Source of the DNA: Chloroflexota bacterium
GTDB taxonomy: Bacteria > Chloroflexota > UBA4733
DNA length: 9,833 nucleotides
Direction: 5' to 3'
Assembly: GCA_025449435.1 (NCBI GenBank)
Contig: JANWJO010000084.1
Coordinates: 1 to 9,833, forward strand
Shown here: positions 1 to 5,415 of the stretch, piece by piece
Numbering within the stretch: position 1 is the first letter of the stretch
Layout: each line of letters begins with the position of its first letter
The notes under the pieces: generated by a model
The model's input: only the letters and a program-made list of their open reading frames with translations
What the model was told of the DNA's origin: nothing
Databases searched by the model: none
Program-made: the position numbers and the translations under genes

Positions 1-121
1 AACAGGGCCATCAGCGGGTACGGCCCCACCCCTCATCGCCCGAGTACCCTCTGGGTGAACACCCGCCCCAGCAAGCTCTTGCTTTTATCCACAATTCCAT
101 CGAGTGGGGCACGAAGGTTGA

Positions 122-160
122 CCCCGCGCCCAGCGGGCACCCGGCGCGGGGTTCTGTTTC
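122..160 (+). terminator. Probable intrinsic terminator upstream of dnaE2
   Basis: CCCCGCGCC (122-130) pairs perfectly with GGCGCGGGG (143-151), giving a 9-bp all-GC stem with a 12-base loop, followed by a T-rich tract (TTCTGTTTC). This has the form of a rho-independent terminator with an interrupted U-tract. It would insulate dnaE2 from an upstream + strand transcript. The upstream gene is outside the window, so its target is unknown. Confidence 0.5.
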
Positions 161-293
161 CGTGCTGCCCTCGATGCCATTCCCCACTCACTTCTCGGGG
201 GGACGGCAGGGGACCGTCACTTGCCCAGCGGGCACGGGAGCGGGCCGGCGAGACCTTCCGGTGTCTAGGTGCTTGTGGTACAACTCTGATCTA

Positions 294-305
294 GAACGTT
301 TGTTC
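294..305. promoter_or_regulatory. LexA/SOS box of dnaE2
   Basis: GAACGTTTGTTC is a perfect match to GAAC-N4-GTTC, the LexA operator described for Gram-positive bacteria and some Chloroflexota. It ends 27 bases before the dnaE2 start codon, close enough for a bound repressor to block transcription. The flanking bases (TA before, TTTTA after) resemble those of the boxes at 3499-3514 and 5331-5348. Recurrence of the motif before three genes of one SOS pathway is the main support. That LexA binds it is inference. Confidence 0.82.
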
Positions 306-332
306 TTTTATCTGAGCCACCTGACGGACGCG

Positions 333-3300
333 ATGTACGCTGAGCTCCACCTACATTCAAACTTCAGCTTCCTGGATGGCGCGGCCCATCCGGAAGACCT
401 GATCGCGGCGGCCGCGGCACGCGAACTGAGTGCGCTGGCGATCACCGATCACGATGGCCTGTATGGCGCCGCCCGCTTCTGCGCCGCGGCGCGCCAGTAC
501 AACGTTAAGCCGATTATAGGTACGGAACTCACGCTCGATGGTGGCTTTCACCTCACGCTCCTGGCGCGCGATCGGTCGGGCTACGGCAACCTCTGCCGCT
601 TGGTGAGCGCGGCGCAACTGGGCCACGACAAAGGGCAGGCAGCGGTGCCGTTTGAGGTGCTGGCGCAGCACGCTGGCGGCCTGGTGTGTCTTTCTGGCTG
701 CCCGAAGGGCGAGCTCGGACAAGCGCTGCTGCGAGGCGACGAAGCCGCCGCTACTGAGGCAGCCAGCCGCTACGCCAGCGTGTTTGGTCCGGAAGGGTAT
801 TGGGTCGAGTTGCACGACCACCGCGTGATAGAGGAGGCGCGACTGGCTGGGGCGCTGGCCCGGCTCGCGAGCCGGCTCGGGCTGCCAGTAGTGGCAACCA
901 ACGATGTGCACTACATCGACGACAACGGCCGCCGCTTGCACGATGTGCTCGCCTGCATCAAGGGGCATACGTCGTTGGACCTAGCTGGCAACCTGCTCCG
1001 CCCCAATGGGGAGTGGCGGCTGAAATCGGGTGCGGAGATGGCGAGCGTGTTCGCCGAACTGCCGGCAGCGCTGCATGCCACGCAGGCCATCGCCGACCAG
1101 TGCTCGTTCCACCTTGGCCAGCTCAAGCCCGACTTGCCTGCCTTTGACCTGCCCCCAGGTGAAACGCCCTTTAGCTATCTGCTACAGCTCTGCCAGCAGG
1201 GGGCACGCGAGCGCTACCACCCCATCGCGCCTGCCGTGGTGCGCCAACTCGCCCACGAGTTAGATATCATCGAGAAACTGGGACTGGCTGGCTACTTCCT
1301 GATCGTGTGGGATATCAGCCACTTTTGCCGCCAGCACCGCATCCTGGCGCAAGGTCGCGGCTCGGCAGCCAACTCGGTGGTGTGCTACGCGCTGGGCATC
1401 ACCAATGTTGACCCTATCTGCCACGACCTGCTGTTTGAGCGCTTCCTCTCCGAGCAGCGCGAGGGGTATCCTGACATCGACCTCGATATCGCCCACCAAG
1501 ACCGCGAGGACGTGCTGCAGTACGTCTACCGGAAGTATGGGCGCGACCATGCGGCCATGATTTGTGAAGTCATCACCTACCATGCTCGCTCGGCGGTACG
1601 CGACGTGGGCAAGGCGTTGGGTCTGCCGCTACGCCAGGTGGATGACCTGGCAAAAGCGCTCGACCGACACGCTGCTTTCGACGAGGAAGACGCCACCGCC
1701 GTCAGCGACGTGCTGGCGAGCCACGGACCCGTAGCCAGCCAGCTATATCACTTCTGCCAGGCTATGGAGGGGTTCCCACGCCACCTCAGCATTCACGTCG
1801 GCGGCTTTGTGATCACGGGCACGCCCCTCATCGAGCTGGCGCCGCTGGAGCCCGCTACGATGCCCGGCCGCACGGTGGTGCAGTGGGATAAGGACGATGT
1901 CGAAGAGTTGGGGTTTGTGAAGTTCGACTTGCTCGGCTTGGGCATGTTGACGCTCATCGACCGCGCGCTGCAGCACATCGAGCAGGAGCGCGGCCAGCGG
2001 ATCGACCCGGCACACCTCGACTATACCGACGAAGCGGTGTACAGCATGATCCATGCCGCCGATACCATTGGCGTGTTCCAGATAGAGTCGCGTGCCCAAA
2101 TGGCCACGCTCCCACGCGTGCGTCCAAACTGCTTTTACGACCTGGTGATCGAAGTGGCGCTCATCCGCCCCGGACCCATCCAGGGGCAAATGGTGCATCC
2201 ATATATCCGGCGGCGCAATGGCGAGGAAGCTGTGAGCTATCCACACCCGCTGCTACAGCCAGTGCTGGAGCGCACGTTGGGCATACCACTGTTTCAGGAG
2301 CAGGGGATGCGACTGGCCATCACCGCCGCCGGGTTTAGCCCGGCCAAGGCCGATCTGTTGCGCAAAGCGATGGGACATAAACGATCGGAGCAGCGCATGC
2401 GCCCGCTGTATGTGGAGTTGATTGCCGGCATGGCGGCCAACGGTATCCCGGCTGAGCTGGGCCAGCGCATCTGCAAACAGCTAGCGGCGTTTGCCAGCTA
2501 TGGCTTCCCGGAGAGTCACGCCTGCGCCTTCGCCGCGCTGGTGTATCTGTCGGCATTTCTCAAGTGCCGCTACGCTCCTGAGTTTACGTGCGCCTTGCTC
2601 AACGCGCAGCCGATGGGATTTTACCAACCCTCGGTCATCGTGAACGACGCCCAGCATCACGGCGTGACGGTGCTGCCAGTGGATGTCTGCATCAGCCAGT
2701 TCGACTGCACGATGGAGCAGGGTGCGGTGCGCCTGGGCTTGCGCTACATCCGGGGGATTGGTGAGGCGCTGAAGGAGTCACTGGATGCAGCGGCGGCCGC
2801 TGGGCCATATATCTCGATCGAAGACTTTGCCCAACGGACTGGCTTGAGCAAAGAGTCGCTGGAACATCTGGCGGCAGCGGGCGCCTTCCACCAACTGGAG
2901 GAGGGCCGCCGCGAAGCGCTGTGGCAAGTTGAAGACTACGTCAAGGTGACGGCGGAGAATGCGTTGCCAGGCGCACTCGATTTGAGTGAGCCGCCGGCAT
3001 TCCCCAGCCTAGCGCCGGAAGAAATCACCGCTGCCGACTACTGGCACGCCGGGCTCTCGACCACGCAGCACCCCATCGGGCTGTTCCGGCCACGGCTCAA
3101 ACAGGTGGGGGTCATTAGCGCCGAGGAGTTGCGTGTACTCCGGCATGGCACGTCGGTACACATTGCGGGACTTGTGGTGGTTCGGCAACGACCGCAAACG
3201 GCAAAAGGGTTCGTGTTCTGCACGCTGGAAGATGAGACGGGGCTCATCAACGTGGTGCTCTCGCCCGCCGTTTATGAGCAGTACCGGCAAGTGGTACGCA

Positions 3301-3431
3301 ATTCGCCCATGCTGGTGATCGATGGCATCATCGAGCAAGAGCACAACGTGACCCAGATCTGGACGCGTCGGGTGTGGCCGCTGTCGCAACAACACCTGGC
3401 GCAGGGGTTGCACTCCCGCGACTTCCATTAG
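333..3431 (+). CDS. dnaE2: Error-prone DNA polymerase DnaE2 (ImuC), C-family
   Basis: This is a C-family replicative-type polymerase of the DnaE2/ImuC branch, which copies past DNA lesions together with ImuA and ImuB. The 1032-aa length fits the family. Residues 4-17 (ELHLHSNFSFLDGA) and 37-42 (ITDHDG) belong to the N-terminal PHP domain. The palm carries PDIDLDI at 380-386, with D383 and D385 as catalytic aspartates, and KFDLLGL at 530-536, with D532 as the third. A helix-hairpin-helix stretch (YIRGIGEAL) and an OB-fold from about residue 942, containing RQRPQTAKG and FCTLEDETG, follow; these are typical of DnaE2. The ATG at 333 was chosen because family homology begins there, while the in-frame extension back to 162 is low complexity and would include the LexA box. 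The ribosome binding site is weak. A LexA box precedes the gene and imuA follows after 108 bases with its own promoter. Confidence 0.96.
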   Translation: MYAELHLHSNFSFLDGAAHPEDLIAAAAARELSALAITDHDGLYGAARFCAAARQYNVKPIIGTELTLDGGFHLTLLARDRSGYGNLCRLVSAAQLGHDKGQAAVPFEVLAQHAGGLVCLSGCPKGELGQALLRGDEAAATEAASRYASVFGPEGYWVELHDHRVIEEARLAGALARLASRLGLPVVATNDVHYIDDNGRRLHDVLACIKGHTSLDLAGNLLRPNGEWRLKSGAEMASVFAELPAALHATQAIADQCSFHLGQLKPDLPAFDLPPGETPFSYLLQLCQQGARERYHPIAPAVVRQLAHELDIIEKLGLAGYFLIVWDISHFCRQHRILAQGRGSAANSVVCYALGITNVDPICHDLLFERFLSEQREGYPDIDLDIAHQDREDVLQYVYRKYGRDHAAMICEVITYHARSAVRDVGKALGLPLRQVDDLAKALDRHAAFDEEDATAVSDVLASHGPVASQLYHFCQAMEGFPRHLSIHVGGFVITGTPLIELAPLEPATMPGRTVVQWDKDDVEELGFVKFDLLGLGMLTLIDRALQHIEQERGQRIDPAHLDYTDEAVYSMIHAADTIGVFQIESRAQMATLPRVRPNCFYDLVIEVALIRPGPIQGQMVHPYIRRRNGEEAVSYPHPLLQPVLERTLGIPLFQEQGMRLAITAAGFSPAKADLLRKAMGHKRSEQRMRPLYVELIAGMAANGIPAELGQRICKQLAAFASYGFPESHACAFAALVYLSAFLKCRYAPEFTCALLNAQPMGFYQPSVIVNDAQHHGVTVLPVDVCISQFDCTMEQGAVRLGLRYIRGIGEALKESLDAAAAAGPYISIEDFAQRTGLSKESLEHLAAAGAFHQLEEGRREALWQVEDYVKVTAENALPGALDLSEPPAFPSLAPEEITAADYWHAGLSTTQHPIGLFRPRLKQVGVISAEELRVLRHGTSVHIAGLVVVRQRPQTAKGFVFCTLEDETGLINVVLSPAVYEQYRQVVRNSPMLVIDGIIEQEHNVTQIWTRRVWPLSQQHLAQGLHSRDFH

Positions 3432-3490
3432 CCGCGCGCCGGCCAGTCCGTCGCTGTGACTGTGTACGCACAAGCCAGTAGCACCACCGC

Positions 3491-3518
3491 TTGACAACTA
3501 GAACAATAGTTCTATACT
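3491..3518 (+). promoter_or_regulatory. Sigma-70-type promoter of imuA
   Basis: A consensus -35 box TTGACA (3491-3496) is followed, after a 16-base spacer, by TATACT (3513-3518), one mismatch from the consensus -10. The LexA palindrome occupies the spacer and touches the -10, so repressor and RNA polymerase should exclude each other. Transcription would begin near 3525, leaving a very short leader before the start codon at 3540. This is the best-formed promoter in the window and probably also drives the HNH pair downstream of imuA. Confidence 0.8.
3499..3514. promoter_or_regulatory. LexA/SOS box of imuA
   Basis: TAGAACAATAGTTCTA is an inverted repeat with arms TAGAAC and GTTCTA around four bases. 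It contains a perfect GAAC-N4-GTTC core at 3501-3512. It lies between the -35 and -10 boxes of the imuA promoter, the classic position for repression. LexA binding is inferred from the motif and the gene context. Confidence 0.86.
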
Positions 3519-3539
3519 CCCGCCTAGAGAGGACTTGTG

Positions 3540-4388
3540 ATGGCGGTGATGAGCGAACCCACGCCGTTGTTCCGCTCCCAGGCGAACTCGGTGGAGACAC
3601 TCCGTCTGGACCTGCTGCGCCGGTTTGGGCCACACGTCCTGCCACTAGCGAGCGCTGCCAGTCCCATCGCTACCGGGTATCCGGAGCTGGACCAGGCGCT
3701 CCACACCGGTGGCCTCCCACGCGGGCGCATCGTGGAACTGCTCGGCGACGACGCTGGCAAGCTGAGCTTGACGCTGCGCTTGCTCGCCGGGGTCACCAGC
3801 AGGGGAGGGCTAGCGGCGATCATCGACCCTGCCGGCGCGCTCTATCCACCATCGGCAGCCGCCAGCGGGGTACACCTCGCCAACCTCGCTGTTATTCAGC
3901 CGGTTGGGTTGCCACGCAGCCTCGACGCCCTCGCCACCTTGCTCCAGACCGAGGGGTTTGATGTGCTGGTGTACGACTTGCCGCGTGGCGCCAAAGAGCC
4001 AAACGCTGCGCAACTCACGCGGCTCGCCTCTCTGGCAGCGCGCACGAGCACACTGCTGCTCGCACTGGCCAGCACGACCACCAGCCGGTTGCGAGCGGGC
4101 GCCACGACACACCGGCCGCTGAGCTACTTTGCGTCGATACGCCTACTCGTCGAGCGCCGCGCCGCCATCTGGCGGCCTGGCCTGGGTGCGGAACCGGTGG
4201 AGGCTACCGGCTACACCCTACTCGTGAGTGTGCTCAAGCACAAGCTCGCCGCCCCAGGAGCTAGTGTCGAACTGGTGGTATCTCCCTGGAAGCAACACGG
4301 TGATGATCACGACACCGCCCACCTACCGCATCAGCTGCCTGTGGCTGCCACACTTCCTAGCGCAAGTCTGGCAGCAGCGGCTGTCTGA
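3540..4388 (+). CDS. imuA: ImuA, RecA-like mutasome accessory protein
   Basis: ImuA proteins are RecA-related partners of ImuB and DnaE2 in SOS mutagenesis. The stretch from about residue 45 (TGYPELDQALHTGGLPRGR) to ELLGDDAGK at 66-74 matches the start of the RecA/ImuA fold. The Walker A loop is degenerate: G69-D-D-A-G73-K74-L75 is one residue short of GxxxxGK[ST] and lacks the Ser/Thr after Lys, so ATP use is doubtful. FDVLVYDLP is the Walker B region. The ATG at 3540 is preferred because AGAGAGGA (3526-3533) sits 6 bases upstream; GTG at 3537 is in frame but too close. The last 28 codons overlap the imuB stub in another frame. The final codons and the stop (4386-4388) lie beyond the duplicated segment, so the C-terminus was probably altered when the downstream segment arrived. 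It is 282 aa from this start. Confidence 0.87.
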   Translation: MAVMSEPTPLFRSQANSVETLRLDLLRRFGPHVLPLASAASPIATGYPELDQALHTGGLPRGRIVELLGDDAGKLSLTLRLLAGVTSRGGLAAIIDPAGALYPPSAAASGVHLANLAVIQPVGLPRSLDALATLLQTEGFDVLVYDLPRGAKEPNAAQLTRLASLAARTSTLLLALASTTTSRLRAGATTHRPLSYFASIRLLVERRAAIWRPGLGAEPVEATGYTLLVSVLKHKLAAPGASVELVVSPWKQHGDDHDTAHLPHQLPVAATLPSASLAAAAV

Positions 4389-4428
4389 GCAGTACCCACA
4401 CCGTACACTACGAGCAACGCTCCGGTAG
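4303..4428 (+). pseudogene. Truncated 5' stub of imuB, overlapping the end of imuA
   Basis: From ATG 4303 (or GTG 4300) the frame reads MITTPPTYRISCLWLPHFL and continues AQVWQQR. This matches residues 8-27 of the intact ImuB (TYRIGCLWLPHFL...) with one substitution. After 4380 the similarity stops abruptly and 15 unrelated codons run to a TAG at 4426-4428. GGAAG at 4288-4292 could serve as its ribosome binding site. The stub is too short to form any ImuB domain. Its value is historical: it indicates that imuB once began inside the 3' end of imuA, as in translationally coupled pairs. Whether the 41-codon frame is still translated is unknown. Confidence 0.75.
4313..4380 (+). repeat. Direct repeat, left copy (imuB 5' end)
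   Basis: This 68-base stretch matches 5427-5496. The ungapped core, 4319-4380 against 5435-5496, differs at only three bases (4332, 4333 and 4350). A further CACCGC at the left end matches after a 2-base gap. Read in the imuB frame, two of the changes are synonymous and one is Ser/Gly. The right border is sharp at 4380/5496. The left border fades because the two imuB starts differ (ATG 4303 against GTG 5416). Confidence 0.9.
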
Positions 4429-4445
4429 CAGTACGCGCCTACCGG
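4422..4445 (+). other. Small hairpin in the leader of the HNH pair
   Basis: CCGGTAG (4422-4428) is complementary to CTACCGG (4439-4445), giving a 7-bp stem with a 10-base loop. It ends 10 bases before the ribosome binding site of the next gene (AAAGAGG, 4456-4462). There is no T-tract, so it is not an intrinsic terminator. It could be an RNA-stability or translation-control element, or chance in GC-rich DNA. Confidence 0.3.
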
Positions 4446-4468
4446 GAACTGCCGGAAAGAGGTCCAGG

Positions 4469-4831
4469 ATGCCTCGCGAGGTCACCATCACCATCTCTGA
4501 CGAGGCGATCCAGCGGGCCCAAGAAATCGCGTCACAGGCCCACCGCCCCTACGAAGATATTTTGTCGGAATGGATCGATCGCTTCACCACCGACCCTCCG
4601 GTAGACCTCCTGCCCGATCAGCAAGTATTAGCATTGTGCGATCAACAGCTCGATAGGAACAACCAGGAAGCGCTGAACACGCTGCTCGATAAGCAGCGCG
4701 AAGGAACACTGGCTGACGGTGAGCCCCAGCAGCTAGAAGCGCTCATGGCGCTGTACCGGCACAGCTTGGTGCGCAAAGCACAGGCGGTGCAAGTAGCTGT
4801 GGCGCGCAAGCTCATCCCTTCGCTCAGTTGA
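4469..4831 (+). CDS. Unknown 120-aa partner protein upstream of an HNH endonuclease
   Basis: I cannot assign a function. A strand-like start (EVTITIS, residues 4-10) is followed by two predicted helices (about 11-24 and 27-39), resembling a ribbon-helix-helix antitoxin-type N-terminus. A charged, Gln-rich helical C-terminal half follows, with LEALMALYRHSLVRKAQAV near the end. Small proteins with a similar Leu/Tyr-Arg-Lys-Ala-rich C-terminus directly upstream of HNH genes are, from memory, common in Cyanobacteria and Chloroflexota. The ATG start has a good ribosome binding site, AAAGAGG at 4456-4462, 6 bases upstream. The gene begins 80 bases after the imuA stop with no terminator between, so it may be transcribed from the imuA SOS promoter. 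It shares a reading frame with the HNH gene, separated by TGA GCG. A DNA-binding partner or antidote role is speculation. Confidence 0.8.
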   Translation: MPREVTITISDEAIQRAQEIASQAHRPYEDILSEWIDRFTTDPPVDLLPDQQVLALCDQQLDRNNQEALNTLLDKQREGTLADGEPQQLEALMALYRHSLVRKAQAVQVAVARKLIPSLS

Positions 4832-4834
4832 GCG

Positions 4835-5269
4835 TTGCCACCACGGCCCACCATCCCGGCGGACATTGACCGGCGCGTGCGTCAGGCGGCCGGTAACCGC
4901 TGTGGTTACTGCCTCAGCCCGCAGCACCTCATCCTCGCCCATCTGCACATCGAGCACATCATCCCGCTCTCCAAACAAGGCTCCAGCGACGAGTCCAACC
5001 TCTGGCTCGCATGCCCACTGTGCAACGGCCACAAGAGTGATAAGACCAGTGCACTCGACCCACTCACCAACACACTGGTTACCTTATTCCATCCACGTAG
5101 CATGCGCTGGCTAGAACACTTCCACTGGAGTGAAGACGGCATGCGCATCGTGGGTACCACAGCAACCGGTCGCGCCACGGTTGCGGCGCTCCATCTCAGC
5201 GATGATCCCGATGCTTTGCTCGTACGCCGCTACTGGATTGCTGCTGGATGGCACCCGCCAGATGTGTGA
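4835..5269 (+). CDS. HNH endonuclease family protein
   Basis: This 144-aa protein has the HNH (beta-beta-alpha metal) nuclease fold. C23-G-Y-C26 and C60-P-L-C63 are the structural zinc cysteine pairs. E40-H41 followed by IIPLSKQG, then N55 in NLWLAC, and N64-G-H-K67 form the HNH core with the general-base histidine, so the nuclease looks intact. The tail (TLVTLFHPRSMRWLEHF, WSEDG, GTTATGRATV) is characteristic of a standalone family often preceded by a small unknown gene. The TTG start is inferred: the frame is closed upstream by the TGA of the preceding gene at 4829-4831, and the zinc-finger region must be included. There is no clear ribosome binding site, so translation probably depends on termination and re-initiation from the partner gene. 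Its target could be nicking or cleavage of DNA in a host-maintenance, defence or mobility role; none can be decided from sequence. Confidence 0.88.
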   Translation: MPPRPTIPADIDRRVRQAAGNRCGYCLSPQHLILAHLHIEHIIPLSKQGSSDESNLWLACPLCNGHKSDKTSALDPLTNTLVTLFHPRSMRWLEHFHWSEDGMRIVGTTATGRATVAALHLSDDPDALLVRRYWIAAGWHPPDV

Positions 5270-5330
5270 ACGCTGCGCTACCGGGCAATGAGTTCGCAGC
5301 TTCCCTTCCAGGCACGAGCGTCCCTCCATA

Positions 5331-5348
5331 ATAGAACATATATTCTAT
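5331..5348. promoter_or_regulatory. LexA-like SOS box of imuB (one mismatch)
   Basis: ATAGAACATATATTCTAT is an inverted repeat with arms ATAGAA and TTCTAT. The core, GAACATATATTC (5334-5345), has ATTC instead of GTTC in the right half. TATAGT (5346-5351) overlaps the right arm and could be a -10 box, the same arrangement as at imuA, where TATACT overlaps the palindrome. I see no good -35 box. The start of imuB is about 65 bases downstream. The site lies inside the putative inserted segment, so it gives imuB its own SOS control, possibly weaker because of the mismatch. Confidence 0.68.
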
Positions 5349-5415
5349 AGTAGGGCTACACAGTCAGTGTGATCACGCTGGCGTGGGGCAGCGTCTGGAT
5401 AGTAGGTAGCGAACC

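Larger units (their letters stand above)
1..332. other. Non-coding region upstream of dnaE2
   Basis: I see no credible gene here. The open frames that cross it (for example 55-294 and the upstream extension of the dnaE2 frame from 162) have low-complexity Arg/Pro/Gly-rich translations typical of GC-rich non-coding DNA. The region holds a strong GC hairpin at 122-151 and a LexA-type palindrome at 294-305. A 13-base motif, GCCCAGCGGGCAC, occurs at 128-140 and 223-235, with a looser relative (CAGCGGGTAC) at 12-21. A short hairpin at 70-83 (AGCAA/TTGCT) is followed by TTTA and could be a weak terminator of a gene to the left. I could not fit a convincing -35/-10 pair for dnaE2. Confidence 0.6.

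Noticed and set aside
162..332. In-frame 57-codon N-terminal extension of dnaE2
   Set aside because: It is low complexity, spans the LexA box, and the conserved PHP start (MYAELHLHS) begins at ATG 333.
4469..5269. A single fused gene or recoded TGA joining the 120-aa protein and the HNH protein
   Set aside because: Both are complete by themselves and such pairs occur as separate genes; no recoding signal such as a SECIS-like structure is evident.
5272..5300. Hairpin GCTGCG/CGCAGC as a terminator after the HNH gene
   Set aside because: It has only a 6-bp stem, a 17-base loop and a C/T-mixed tail, so it is too weak to call.
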